NCBI GenBank assembly: GCA_018648445.1
Contig: JABGRG010000075.1
Location: 1-20,039 of the forward strand
DNA from: Rhodospirillales bacterium
Lineage (GTDB): Bacteria; Pseudomonadota; Alphaproteobacteria; Rhodospirillales_A; JACZKS01
Direction of reading: 5' to 3'
DNA: 20,039 bases
The notes under the pieces are model-generated. The model searched no databases and was not told the DNA's origin. It saw only the letters and a program-made list of their open reading frames with translations. This document shows, piece by piece, positions 1-9,808 of the stretch. Made by a program: the position numbers and the translations under genes. The number at the start of each line of letters is the position of its first letter. Within the stretch, counting starts at the first letter, position 1.

Positions 1-422
1 ATCCCATGGCGCAAGTCGTTCGTTTACAAGGGAAAATCCATCAGGTGCGCAACGTTGACACCCCCTGGACCGTTGGATATGGTGCGACCCATAACGTCAC
101 GGGTCCAACCCGGATCGCCACCATCGCCGTCGGTTATGCCGACGGATTTTTGCGATCGTTGAGCAACTCCGGCTGTGGGTATATCGGTGGCGTTCGGGTT
201 CCAATTGTCGGACGGGTGTCCATGGATTTGATTACGCTCGACGTTTCATCCGTTCCACACTCCCAATCCGCGCCCGGCTGTCTGGTCGATCTTATCGGCC
301 CCAACAATCCGGTTGACGACGTGGCGGAGGCAGCCGGAACCATCGGCTACGAAATTCTGACCGGCCTTGGTGGGCGGTATCATCGGGTTTACGTGGGAGG
401 CACTACGTCCGTCCGCGCTTAG
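1..422 (+). CDS. alr: Alanine racemase, C-terminal part (5' end outside window)
   Basis: PLP-dependent enzyme that interconverts L- and D-alanine for peptidoglycan synthesis in the cytoplasm. Only the C-terminal beta domain is present; the reading frame is open to base 1, so the Met codon at position 6 is internal. Visible family signatures are GYGATH, whose Tyr corresponds to the second catalytic base of alanine racemases, then TRIATIAVGYADGFLRSL, VPIVGRVSMDL with the conserved Met-Asp, and the closing GYEILTGLGGRYHRVY. The TAG stop is 15 bases before radA on the same strand, so co-transcription is likely. The PLP-lysine region lies upstream of the window and cannot be checked. The family call is secure; whether this is the biosynthetic or a catabolic paralogue cannot be told, but the radA neighbourhood favours the housekeeping copy. 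Confidence 0.95.
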   Translation, partial: PMAQVVRLQGKIHQVRNVDTPWTVGYGATHNVTGPTRIATIAVGYADGFLRSLSNSGCGYIGGVRVPIVGRVSMDLITLDVSSVPHSQSAPGCLVDLIGPNNPVDDVAEAAGTIGYEILTGLGGRYHRVYVGGTTSVRA

Positions 423-437
423 GATAGATTCTAACAA

Positions 438-1857
<1,420 letters not shown>

Positions 1858-1865
<8 letters not shown>

Positions 1866-2529
1866 CCTACCCATCAACATTACCGATATCGCGGTCGTCG
1901 TCGTTGTTTTGATCTCGGCGTTGTTGGCGTATGCACGCGGGTTTGTTCACGAAGTTCTTTCGGTTTTAGGGTGGATCGGCGCTGTCTTTGCCACCATTCA
2001 CGGATTGCCCTACGCCAAACCCTACGCCCGTGAATTGATCCCCGTTGAATTGATCGCCGATTTGGCAGCCGGCGTCACCGTTTTCGTGGTGACGCTGATA
2101 TTGTTGTCGTTCGTGACGCGGGGCGTGGCCAAAATGGTGAAGGCCAGCGCTCTGAATTTCCTGGATCGATCGCTCGGTTTCCTGTTCGGCATCGTCCGGG
2201 GCGGCGTCATCATTTGTATCATGTACATCGGACTTTCCTGGATGGTAACGCCGGCGGATCAGCCGTCCTGGGTACAGAATGCACGCAGCATGGATCTTAT
2301 CCGGCCGGGAGCGGACGTGTTGCGCGCACTGGTTCCCGAAGACACCGCCCAAGCTGGATCAAAGGCGGCCAAAAACGTCCAGAAGAAGGCGGAAATTGTG
2401 ATTGAAACACAAAAGGTATTTCGCGACATGATGACCATCCGGCCGGAAACCCCAAAAGGCTCGGGCGCCGACGGTTATAACAGCGGTGAACGCAGCGAAA
2501 TGGAACGCTTGATCGAAGGCACCAAATGA
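1858..2529 (+). CDS. cvpA: CvpA family inner-membrane protein
   Basis: CvpA proteins are small polytopic inner-membrane proteins, named for a requirement in colicin V production; their molecular function is not firmly settled. The 223-residue product has about four hydrophobic segments (roughly residues 8-27, 31-50, 62-85 and 102-125) with the family pattern of an ARGFVHEVLS stretch after TM1 and LDRSLGFLFGIVRG before the last segment. A hydrophilic tail of about 90 residues, rich in Lys and Glu, follows and is probably cytoplasmic. The gene starts inside the end of radA (8-base overlap) and its TGA overlaps the purF ATG in an ATGA arrangement. The cvpA-purF order is widely conserved in proteobacteria, which supports the call. 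Confidence 0.92.
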
Positions 2530-4001
2530 TGCCGCAAACGACCCCCCGGCAACAGGCGACTCTCGAAGACGACGACCACCCACGCGAGGAATGCGGGATT
2601 TTCGGCATCTTCGGCCACGAAGATGCGGCGGCCCTCACAGCCCTGGGCCTGCACGCGCTGCAACATCGCGGCCAGGAGGCCGCCGGTATCGTTTCGTTTG
2701 ACGGCGATCATTTCCACATTCACCGCGCCCTCGGACTGGTCGGCGACAACTTCAATTCCGAAGACGTGATCGGGACGTTGCCGGGCTCCGGGGCCATGGG
2801 GCATGTGCGCTATTCGACCAGTGGCGGAACCATTCTTCGCAACGTCCAACCGCTTTTTGCCGACTTTGAATTCGGCGGCATGGCCATCGCCCACAATGGC
2901 AACCTGACCAACGCCTACCGGGTGCGTCGCCGTCTTGTGCGCCAGGGGTGCATATTTCAATCGACGTCTGATACCGAAACCATCATCCATCTGGTGGCGC
3001 TAAGTCATTATTCCACGGTCGTGGACCGTATGATCGACGCCTTCCGGCAACTTGAAGGCGCGTATTCCCTGATTTCGCTGACCAAACGCAAGCTGATCGG
3101 CGTGCGCGATCCGCTGGGCGTTCGCCCATTGTCACTGGGACGGATCGGCAACGCCTATATTCTCGCGTCCGAAACCTGCGCCTTCGACATCATCGGGGCC
3201 GAGTTCGTGCGCGATGTGGAGCCGGGCGAGATCGTCGTGATCGACGCCGACGGGGTACACAGCATCAAGCCGTTCGCCAAGGCGCCGTCGCGGTTTTGCG
3301 TCTTCGAGTACATCTATTTCGCCCGCCCCGACAGCATGGTGGACGGCAAAAACGTCTATGAGGTGCGCAAGCGGATCGGCGTCGAGTTGGCGCGCGAAAG
3401 TAATGTGGACGCCGATATGATCGTCGCCGTTCCCGATTCCGGGGTTCCGGCGGCCATCGGCTATGCCGAGCACGCGGGGATTCCGTTCGAGTTGGGCATC
3501 ATCCGCAACCACTATGTGGGCCGCACGTTTATCGAGCCAACCCAGAACATTCGCCATCTGGGGGTAAAACTTAAGCACAACGCCAACACCGCGTACCTTA
3601 AGGGCAAACGGGTGGTGCTGGTGGACGATTCCATCGTTCGCGGAACCACGTCCATGAAGATCGTTGAAATGGTCCGCAACGCGGGTGCCGCCGAAGTTCA
3701 CATGCGCGTTTCAAGCCCGCCGTCGGCGCATTCATGCTTCTACGGCATCGACACGCCTGCGACCGAAGAGTTGCTGGCCGCGCAAATGAGCGTTGAAGCC
3801 ATGGCCAAGCATATCGGCGTTGATACGTTGCAATATATTTCGCTGGATGGGCTGTACCGGGCCGTCGGCATGGAAGGGCGCAACGAAGCGACACCGCAAT
3901 TCTGTGACGCGTGCTTCAGCGGCGACTATCCCATAAGATTGATCGATCAGGAAGAAGGCCCCATACCCGAACAACTTTCGTTGTTAACCGAAACGGATTG
4001 A
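2526..4001 (+). CDS. purF: Amidophosphoribosyltransferase, Fe-S type
   Basis: First committed enzyme of de novo purine synthesis; makes 5-phosphoribosylamine from PRPP and glutamine. The 491-residue protein has an N-terminal Ntn glutaminase domain, with likely nucleophile Cys23 in EECGIFGIFG after a 22-residue propeptide that would have to be removed. The C-terminal phosphoribosyltransferase domain carries the PRPP motif VLVDDSIVRGTTS at 364-376. Cysteines at 258, 404, 460 and 463 (FCVFEYIYF, HSCFYGID, CDACFSG) match the four ligands of the 4Fe-4S cluster in the Bacillus-type enzyme, so this is the oxygen-sensitive, propeptide-bearing class rather than the E. coli type. The start overlaps the cvpA stop by 4 bases; a second Met follows at once (residue 2). 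Confidence 0.97.
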   Translation: MMPQTTPRQQATLEDDDHPREECGIFGIFGHEDAAALTALGLHALQHRGQEAAGIVSFDGDHFHIHRALGLVGDNFNSEDVIGTLPGSGAMGHVRYSTSGGTILRNVQPLFADFEFGGMAIAHNGNLTNAYRVRRRLVRQGCIFQSTSDTETIIHLVALSHYSTVVDRMIDAFRQLEGAYSLISLTKRKLIGVRDPLGVRPLSLGRIGNAYILASETCAFDIIGAEFVRDVEPGEIVVIDADGVHSIKPFAKAPSRFCVFEYIYFARPDSMVDGKNVYEVRKRIGVELARESNVDADMIVAVPDSGVPAAIGYAEHAGIPFELGIIRNHYVGRTFIEPTQNIRHLGVKLKHNANTAYLKGKRVVLVDDSIVRGTTSMKIVEMVRNAGAAEVHMRVSSPPSAHSCFYGIDTPATEELLAAQMSVEAMAKHIGVDTLQYISLDGLYRAVGMEGRNEATPQFCDACFSGDYPIRLIDQEEGPIPEQLSLLTETD

Positions 4002-4004
4002 TCC

Positions 4005-4724
4005 ATGAGTAGCGTCGGCGCAAATCGTCTTGAAGGCCGTGTTGCGCTGGTTACTGGTGCGTCACGGGGCATAGGACGCGCGGTGGCATTGCGTTTCGCC
4101 ACCGAAGGCGCGCATGTGATCCTGGTTGCCAGAACCCTCGGCGCGCTCGAAGACCTGGACGATGAAATTCGCGCCATGGGGCGGGCCACGACCCTGGTTC
4201 CAACGGACCTGACCGACTACGCCAAAATCGACCAAATGGGCGCCGCCGTGTTCGAGCGTTTCGGTCGTCTGGACGTACTGGTGGGGAACGCCGCTACCCT
4301 TGGAATTTTGGGTCCGGTGGGTCACGTCGATCCCGAAACCTGGGCGCAGGTTATGGATGTCAACGTCACGGTCAACTGGCGCTTGATCCGCAGTTTCGAT
4401 CCGCTTTTGAAAACCAGCGAATCCGGTCGCGCGATCTTCGTCACTTCGGGCGCGGCGCGTGGGGCAACCCCCTATTGGGCACCGTACAGCGTCAGCAAAG
4501 CCGCCCTCGAAATGATGGTTCTGACCTACGCCGCCGAAGTCGCCAAGACGCCGCTAAAGGTCAACCTGATCGACCCCGGCATTGTGGCCACCGGCATGCG
4601 CGCCCAGGCCTTCCCTGGCGAAGACGCGAGCAAACTGAAATCGCCGGAAGACATAATCGAGATGTTCCTCCAACTCGCCGAACCCGCCTGCAGGCACCAC
4701 GGAGAGATTCTCCGCTCCGTGTAA
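4005..4724 (+). CDS. Short-chain dehydrogenase/reductase
   Basis: A 239-residue classical SDR with a Rossmann fold. The cofactor motif TGASRGIG is at residues 17-24, and the catalytic triad is visible as Ser148 in VTSGAA, Tyr161 and Lys165 in YSVSK. The NAG-like motif is GNAATLG. Substrate is unknown; such genes next to purF are often annotated only as SDR oxidoreductase or loosely YciK-like. The ATG lies 3 bases after the purF stop, so it is probably the last gene of the alr-radA-cvpA-purF run. It ends 10 bases before the convergent methyltransferase gene. Choice of NAD versus NADP cannot be settled here, although the Arg in ASRG and in VARTLG hints at NADPH. Confidence 0.9.
   Translation: MSSVGANRLEGRVALVTGASRGIGRAVALRFATEGAHVILVARTLGALEDLDDEIRAMGRATTLVPTDLTDYAKIDQMGAAVFERFGRLDVLVGNAATLGILGPVGHVDPETWAQVMDVNVTVNWRLIRSFDPLLKTSESGRAIFVTSGAARGATPYWAPYSVSKAALEMMVLTYAAEVAKTPLKVNLIDPGIVATGMRAQAFPGEDASKLKSPEDIIEMFLQLAEPACRHHGEILRSV
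4698..4721. terminator. Hairpin at the convergent SDR / methyltransferase junction
   Basis: A perfect 7-bp stem, CACGGAG (4698-4704) with CTCCGTG (4715-4721), encloses a 10-base loop and ends directly before the SDR stop codon. It sits where two convergent genes meet with 10 bases between their stops, so it could act on transcripts from either side. There is no T-run on either strand, so it is not a standard intrinsic terminator and may be chance. Confidence 0.25.
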
Positions 4725-4734
4725 CATACTCAAT

Positions 4735-5970
4735 TCAAAGAGATTTGGAAAAAGCCGCGAAAAATCCCGGATGGGCGCGGTGTTCGAGGATTTTAATTCC
4801 GATTTCCTCGAAGCCATTTTCCGCCGCCAGACGACGCAGGTACCGACGACTATGGGCGAAACCACCGAGCAATGTCGCTCGAACCTCCCAAATATCGACG
4901 CAGGGATCGACGCTGATCACAAGCACCCCGCCGGGAATCAAACAGGAAGCGGCGCCGGCGAAAAATCCGGATAAATCGGATAGGTGATAAAGGGCGCAGG
5001 CGCTGGTAACGAGATCGAACGAACCGTCCTCTTCCTTAAGGGCAACAGAGATGTCGCCGATTGTCAATTGATCGTAGACACCCTTCTTTTCGGCTTGGAT
5101 AAGCATGTCACTGGACAAATCAATACCGACTATTTTGTCCGCCAATTCCTTTAATTCACACCCCACGAGGCCGGTCCCGCAAGCAGCATCGAGAATACGA
5201 ATATCCTTCTTGTCGCCGACCAAATCGATAGCCAAATCGGCAAGTGTCTTAGAGCAAATTTGTGCGACACCGTTGTCGTCGTACGTGCTAGCTATTTCAC
5301 GGTAATCACCCCGTAGCGTTTCATGGTCCTTCATCTCGTCGGCCGTCGCGTTTTCGACGGGAACGGTTGAATTGGAAAATGCCGTGACCGCCTCCTCGCC
5401 ATAATCCGAAAATAGGAGGATATGGGAAAGATGGCTGAAAAGCAGGCGATCGTCCCGCGATCCACGTTGTCCGAAAAGGTGGTCGAGCCGCACAAGAGCA
5501 TCTTGCAATCCGCTTTCACCCACGAATGCACGGACCCACCTGTGAAAGGCCCGGCCAACCTCGGCAACATCCTCCGGTTTCCTCTCCTGCGGCAATATCC
5601 GTAACCGCGAAGCCAGCAACTGGAACAGTTTGGCGTGATTCAGAGCCGTACCCGGACTGAGCGACACCGCGTTGAGGAACGGGTCGACCGCGGAAACCCA
5701 CTGCTGGTGGATATGGAGAGCATCGCCTAGAAGCAACCACGCCACAACATCATTCGGATCAAGCTCGGCAGCTTTTTTCAGCGGACCAATCGCGTTTTGC
5801 GGATCGCCTCGCGCAATCTCGGCTTTCCCAAGCAGCTGAAGAAAAGCCGGCACCGTAGGGAGTATCCGGTGCAACTGCTTGGCCAACGCGATGGCTTCGT
5901 CGAACTTCCCGGCGCTGAATGCGGTCGTTGCTAAACCCCATTCTTTTTGTAGATCGATTTGATCCGACAT
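4735..5970 (-). CDS. TPR-repeat protein with SAM-dependent methyltransferase domain
   Basis: A 411-residue cytoplasmic protein (counting from the Met at 5970). About three TPR units occupy roughly residues 8-120, with the typical LGKAEIARGDPQNAIGPLKKA pattern split over helices. The C-terminal half is a class I methyltransferase: motif I DAACGTG at 261-267, an acidic GID at 282-284 for the SAM ribose, and DLVTSACALYHLSDL as motif IV. The substrate is unknown; TPR-methyltransferase fusions may act on proteins or surface glycans. The start at 5970 is preferred because GAGG lies 5 bases upstream; an in-frame ATG at 6012 has no ribosome site. It lies 78 bases downstream of the DeoR gene on the same strand. 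GC in the methyltransferase half is low (sampled 60-base rows of 38-48%), suggesting possible transfer. Confidence 0.85.
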   Translation of the reverse strand: MSDQIDLQKEWGLATTAFSAGKFDEAIALAKQLHRILPTVPAFLQLLGKAEIARGDPQNAIGPLKKAAELDPNDVVAWLLLGDALHIHQQWVSAVDPFLNAVSLSPGTALNHAKLFQLLASRLRILPQERKPEDVAEVGRAFHRWVRAFVGESGLQDALVRLDHLFGQRGSRDDRLLFSHLSHILLFSDYGEEAVTAFSNSTVPVENATADEMKDHETLRGDYREIASTYDDNGVAQICSKTLADLAIDLVGDKKDIRILDAACGTGLVGCELKELADKIVGIDLSSDMLIQAEKKGVYDQLTIGDISVALKEEDGSFDLVTSACALYHLSDLSGFFAGAASCLIPGGVLVISVDPCVDIWEVRATLLGGFAHSRRYLRRLAAENGFEEIGIKILEHRAHPGFFAAFSKSL

Positions 5971-6048
5971 ATCCCCCTCGGTCAGGCCACCCGCTTTGGC
6001 TTGCCAACGCATTGGCGATTCAGGTTTTGGCCGGTTGCAGAAGCTGCG

Positions 6049-6813
6049 TTAATCATCCCCCTCGGCGACCAGAACGTCCGCGCCCAGAATTTTCAGCGCG
6101 GCGGCGAAGGCATTTTCGGGTTTGCGGTCGACAACGATGTGCCTGACCTTTTCGAAATTGGCGACGCGAACGGGGGCGAGGCGGTCGAACTTGGTATGGT
6201 CGGCCAGAACCACCGGGCAGCGCGCCAATGCCAGCATCTGCCCTCTGATTTCAGCGGCCTCGCGGGAAAAATCCATCAACCACGGATGCGACGATATTGC
6301 CCCTGCACCAACAAATGAAAAATCGGCGAAGTAGTTTCCCAACATGGCGGTGGCGTCACGGCCCATGATCGCGCCTTCGCCTGCGATCAACTCACCGCCC
6401 AAAATAAGGACGCGGTTGTCATTGCGGCCAGACAGCTTTGCTGCAGCCTGAAAATCGTTGGTGATAACATGGAGCCGCCGTTTGTCGGCCAGAGCCTCGA
6501 CCAGCCCCTGAATTGTGGTTCCGGAATCGATAATCACCGACGCGCCGTCGGGAACCAGTGCGGCGGCCACCCGGCCAATGGATCTTTTTGCTTCGACGTT
6601 GACGGATTTGCGTTCCTCGAAGGCGGGTTCGTTGTCCGTCGACATGGCGCCGCCATGGGTTTTGCGCAGGCGGCCTTCCTTGTCCAGCCTTGTGATGTCG
6701 CGGCGGATGGTCTCGCGCGACACGCCCAGTTTCCGGTAAAGATCGGCGATGGAAACCGCGCCCTTTTCCGACAGCGTATCAAGAATAACGCTTCGTCTTT
6801 GCTCGGCGAGCAT
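6049..6813 (-). CDS. DeoR/GlpR family transcriptional regulator
   Basis: A 254-residue sugar-phosphate-sensing regulator, the usual DeoR-family length. The N-terminal winged helix-turn-helix is clear: VSIADLYRKLGVSRETIRRDI with recognition helix around residues 32-47, followed by GRLRKTHGGA. The C-terminal effector domain, related to ribose-5-phosphate isomerase folds, shows DSGTT at 96-100, VITNDF, LGGEL and the closing VLADHTKFDR. The effector is not deducible. The start at 6813 is chosen because GGGAGG lies about 6 bases upstream; an upstream in-frame ATG at 6849 falls inside a palindrome and lacks a ribosome site. The gene is divergent from the EamA exporter and upstream of the TPR-methyltransferase, so it may control either, and probably itself. 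Confidence 0.93.
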   Translation of the reverse strand: MLAEQRRSVILDTLSEKGAVSIADLYRKLGVSRETIRRDITRLDKEGRLRKTHGGAMSTDNEPAFEERKSVNVEAKRSIGRVAAALVPDGASVIIDSGTTIQGLVEALADKRRLHVITNDFQAAAKLSGRNDNRVLILGGELIAGEGAIMGRDATAMLGNYFADFSFVGAGAISSHPWLMDFSREAAEIRGQMLALARCPVVLADHTKFDRLAPVRVANFEKVRHIVVDRKPENAFAAALKILGADVLVAEGDD

Positions 6814-6842
6814 ATTTCCCTCCCGGTTCCAGTAGATAGAAA

Positions 6843-6856
6843 CTAACATATGTTAG
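6843..6856. promoter_or_regulatory. Palindrome, candidate operator between DeoR gene and exporter
   Basis: CTAACATATGTTAG is a perfect 14-base palindrome in the 95-base divergent intergenic region, 29 bases upstream of the DeoR-type start and 52 bases upstream of the exporter start. A dyad in the promoter region of a repressor gene suggests an autoregulatory operator; no binding data are available. TTTCG motifs also occur nearby on the + strand (about 6859-6864 and 6887-6893), and such motifs recur in operators of some DeoR-family members. No convincing -35/-10 pair was assigned. Confidence 0.4.
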
Positions 6857-6908
6857 ATTTTCGCAAGCTAGATTTCTTCCCGGCAAAATTTCGATCAGGG
6901 AATATTTG

Positions 6909-7808
6909 ATGCTACGTGCCGACGATGCAAATTCGGGCAGAAAAGCGATCACCCAGAACATTGGCCAGGGCATCGGCTTGATCGTGCTCGCCATTGGCCT
7001 GCTGTCGTCGTTGGACGCGATGGTGAAATGGTTGACCGGTGGGTTTTCACTGGCCCAGATCGTCTTTTTCCGCAATCTGTTCGGTCTGCTTCCGGTGTTC
7101 ATCATCATTCAGATGCAGGGTGGCGCGCGCGCCATTAGAACCCGCCGTCCGGGTTTTCACATCTTCCGGGTCTTCCTGATTTTGACCATCGCCTTTTCCT
7201 TTTTTTGGGCGCTGTCGCGCATGGAACTGGCCGATGCGACGGCCCTTTTCTTCACGGTTCCGCTGTTTATCACAATCATGTCGGTGATCGTGCTGGGCGA
7301 AACGGTGGGAATGCGGCGCTGGATTGCGGTGGCCGCCGGTTTTGGCGGCGTGCTTTTGGTGATAAGGCCGGGGTCCGGCGTTTTCGACCTCGGCGCAATC
7401 GGCGTTCTCGTCGCCAGTCTGGGTTACGCGGCATTGATGATTTCGAACCGCGCCATACGCGGCAAGGAAACGCCCGCCACGCTGACGTTTTTCACGACGA
7501 CAGGCTGTGTGCTCGTGACCGGATGCGCGCTGCCGTGGGTTTGGGTCGAACCCAGCGCGTTCGAATGGGGGGTGATGGCCGCCATGGGAATATTCGGTGG
7601 AACCGGGCAAATCCTTCTGATCTTTGCCTTTCAGCGCGCACCGGCGGGCGTTATAGCGCCTTTTGAATACACCACGCTGATTTGGGCGACCTTCTACGGT
7701 TTCGTCATCTGGGGCGATTTACCCGATATGCAGACCGTGATCGGCGCTGCCATTATTGCCGCGGGGGGCGTATATATCCTATATCGTGAAACAATGACGA
7801 AACCATGA
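6909..7808 (+). CDS. EamA/DMT-superfamily transporter
   Basis: A 299-residue inner-membrane protein with about ten hydrophobic segments arranged as two EamA repeats (roughly residues 15-145 and 160-295). Family features include the early segment with LSSLDAMVKWL, the FFRNLFGLLPV stretch, ADATALFFTVPLF in the first repeat, LGETVGMRRWIAVAAGFGGV at the repeat boundary, and APAGVIAPFEYTTLIWA in the second. Relatives export amino acids, nucleosides or other metabolites, but the substrate is not predictable. The ATG at 6909 is chosen over a TTG at 6906 because AGGG lies 8 bases upstream of it. The gene is divergent from the DeoR-type regulator, a possible controller, and is followed after 18 bases by a small membrane-protein gene. 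Confidence 0.92.
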   Translation: MLRADDANSGRKAITQNIGQGIGLIVLAIGLLSSLDAMVKWLTGGFSLAQIVFFRNLFGLLPVFIIIQMQGGARAIRTRRPGFHIFRVFLILTIAFSFFWALSRMELADATALFFTVPLFITIMSVIVLGETVGMRRWIAVAAGFGGVLLVIRPGSGVFDLGAIGVLVASLGYAALMISNRAIRGKETPATLTFFTTTGCVLVTGCALPWVWVEPSAFEWGVMAAMGIFGGTGQILLIFAFQRAPAGVIAPFEYTTLIWATFYGFVIWGDLPDMQTVIGAAIIAAGGVYILYRETMTKP

Positions 7809-7826
7809 CCCGGATTTGATCGATAC

Positions 7827-8078
7827 ATGTCAAGAATTCTTCGCGCCATCGCCGAGTTCGCCAACTTCTTCCACGGTATTTTTGGAAGCAGCGTCCAGCG
7901 CCCGTTCAGCCGTCAGGCGATTGAGGATCGGATCGGACCGATGTGGACCCGTGTTGTCATGAGCATTCCGGCCGTCACCGTCGGCGTCTGGCTGATTTTG
8001 TGGGTGGCGTCCCGGCTACTCGACATGCCCGAGGGCGAAGACCCCTTCGCGTGGATGCGCAACAGCTTCGGAAACTAA
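7827..8078 (+). CDS. Small single-pass membrane protein, unknown function
   Basis: An 83-residue product not recognised as a named family. It has an amphipathic, basic and aromatic N-terminal part (ILRAIAEFANFFHGIFG), a single hydrophobic segment at roughly residues 43-65 (SIPAVTVGVWLILWVASRLL) and a short acidic tail. The ATG lies 18 bases after the exporter stop, so co-transcription is likely, but the ribosome site is poor. It ends with TAA at 8076-8078, overlapping the stop of the convergent TPR-transferase gene. Codon use looks like that of its neighbours, which supports a real gene. The possible role as an accessory to the exporter is only inference from position. Confidence 0.7.
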   Translation: MSRILRAIAEFANFFHGIFGSSVQRPFSRQAIEDRIGPMWTRVVMSIPAVTVGVWLILWVASRLLDMPEGEDPFAWMRNSFGN

Positions 8079-9808
8079 GCGGATAGAGCCGCGAGTTCTT
8101 CCCGCACGCGCCCGACGACGCCAGCCCAATCCCCGGGTGATCGCTGGCGAAAAAGACGCATGGTCGGATACCAGGGGGAATCGTCGCGCTCCGCCATCCA
8201 GCGCCAGTCCGCCACGTAAGGCAGCATCGCCCACACCGGAATTCCCAAGGCGCCAGCCAGATGGATGATCGCCGTATCCGGCGCGATGACCAGATCGAGA
8301 CCCGAAACGCTGGCCGCCGTATCCGAAAAGTCGCCCCACGACGCCGTGTCGTCGCGCACCACCCCGGCAAGCCCGCATTCCGCCAGATCACCGGGACCAT
8401 TGTCTTTTTGCAGGGATACGAACGTTACGCCGGGTGTTTCCAGCAACTCGCCCAGAAACCCCAGCCCCAATGAGCGAATGCGATCCCGTTTGAACGCCGC
8501 ACTGCCCCGCCACGCGATGCCGACGTGCAATTTTCGTGTTTCCGGCAGGTTCGGTTTTTCGGCAATCAGATACGGCACGTCAGCCGGAATATTGGATAGA
8601 TCGGTGACGAAAATACCGGGAAGGCTTAATAGCGGCGCGTGGAAGTCAATATCGGTCATCGAAGACGCGTCGGAAACCACCCTGCCCGCTCCGACCAGAC
8701 CGCGTCCCAACCCGGCCAATGCCTCCGGGCATTCGAACACCACGTCGCCGCCGCGCGCCGTCACCAGCGGAAGGTAGCGCATGAACTGGATGGTATCGCC
8801 GTAACCCTGCTCGGCGCGGATCAGGATCGACTTGCCCGAAAGGTCGCCGCCGTCCCACCTTGGCATGTCCATTTCCCGCCTGACGGAAGCGAAGTGTTTG
8901 GTTCGCCAACGCCATTCGTTTTCCTGCCACCCTTCGGCAAAGCGTCTCTGGGATAGCAGAATAACGGCCCGGTTGCGGTGTATTTCGGCATCCTCTGGAG
9001 CCAGATCCAGGGCGCGATCAAAGCAATCCAGCGCCCCTTGCTGGTCGGCCAGTTCATGCAGGACGACCCCCAGGTTCGAATGAACCTCGGCCAAGTCCGG
9101 GTTGATGGCGATTGCGGCGCGATATTCGGCTTGGGCGGCCGCGAATTCCCCTTCGTCCTTAAGAATATTGCCCAGATTGCAGTGGGCCTCGGCGTGATTT
9201 GGATCGATCTCGATGGCGCGCCGATAACGAACTTGCGCCTCTCCCGAACGGTCGGCGGCCTGAAGGGCGACACCATAGTGGAACTGTGCGAACCCGTTGT
9301 CCGGGGCGAGAAGAACGGCTTGTTTCAGGCTGTCGATCGCCGGCCCGCTTTCTCCGTCGTGAAGGCGGACCAATCCCAGGTTCAAATGCGCCTCGGCCAG
9401 CCGGGTATCCAAAGCCACGGCGCGATCACAGTCGGTCCGCGCATCGTCAAAAATCTCAAGGGAAATCAGTGCCGCCGCCCGGTCGGAATACAGCACGGCG
9501 GTTTCCGGCTCCAAATCCATCGCCCGAGAGTAGGACCGAATGGCGTCTTCCGACCGCCCCGACGCTTGCATAATTCGTCCGAGATTTGCGTGATAGTCGG
9601 CCTGCGCCCCGTCGGCCGCCACGGCCTTTTCGATCAACCGAACCGCTTCATCCAAACGGCCTGCTTGAAACGCGATGAGCCCGCTGAGATGCAGCGCGTC
9701 CGCATGGTCCGGATTGTGTTGCAGGATTTCATCGTACATGCGGGCCGCAGCGGCCAAATCACCCGCCTGATGGGCGCGGACGGCCCGGTTTAAAGGATCA
9801 AGAGCCAT
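8075..9808 (-). CDS. TPR-repeat protein with GT9-like glycosyltransferase domain
   Basis: A 577-residue protein (from the Met at 9808) with about eight consecutive TPR units over roughly residues 3-305, such as AEAHCNLGNILKDEGEFAAA. A C-terminal domain of about 260 residues resembles glycosyltransferase family 9 (heptosyltransferase-like): LSGKSILIRAEQGYGDTIQF opens it, and APDTAIIHLAGALGIPVWAM is the likely nucleotide-sugar loop, followed by DWRW and SPWYPTMRLFRQ. It may glycosylate proteins or surface polymers; donor and acceptor are unknown. The start at 9808 gives an 11-base overlap with the upstream Sel1 gene; an in-frame ATG at 9829 is possible but has no ribosome site. Its stop (8075-8077) interlocks with that of the convergent small gene. 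Confidence 0.88.
   Translation of the reverse strand: MALDPLNRAVRAHQAGDLAAAARMYDEILQHNPDHADALHLSGLIAFQAGRLDEAVRLIEKAVAADGAQADYHANLGRIMQASGRSEDAIRSYSRAMDLEPETAVLYSDRAAALISLEIFDDARTDCDRAVALDTRLAEAHLNLGLVRLHDGESGPAIDSLKQAVLLAPDNGFAQFHYGVALQAADRSGEAQVRYRRAIEIDPNHAEAHCNLGNILKDEGEFAAAQAEYRAAIAINPDLAEVHSNLGVVLHELADQQGALDCFDRALDLAPEDAEIHRNRAVILLSQRRFAEGWQENEWRWRTKHFASVRREMDMPRWDGGDLSGKSILIRAEQGYGDTIQFMRYLPLVTARGGDVVFECPEALAGLGRGLVGAGRVVSDASSMTDIDFHAPLLSLPGIFVTDLSNIPADVPYLIAEKPNLPETRKLHVGIAWRGSAAFKRDRIRSLGLGFLGELLETPGVTFVSLQKDNGPGDLAECGLAGVVRDDTASWGDFSDTAASVSGLDLVIAPDTAIIHLAGALGIPVWAMLPYVADWRWMAERDDSPWYPTMRLFRQRSPGDWAGVVGRVREELAALSA

Noticed and set aside
8079..8092. GCGG/CCGC mini-hairpin after the small gene stop, as a terminator
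   Set aside because: The stem is only 4 bp with no T-run; such matches are common by chance in GC-rich DNA.
8978..9793. 271-codon + strand frame opposite the TPR-transferase gene
   Set aside because: The - strand frame has clear TPR repeats and a transferase domain; the + frame shows no family features.
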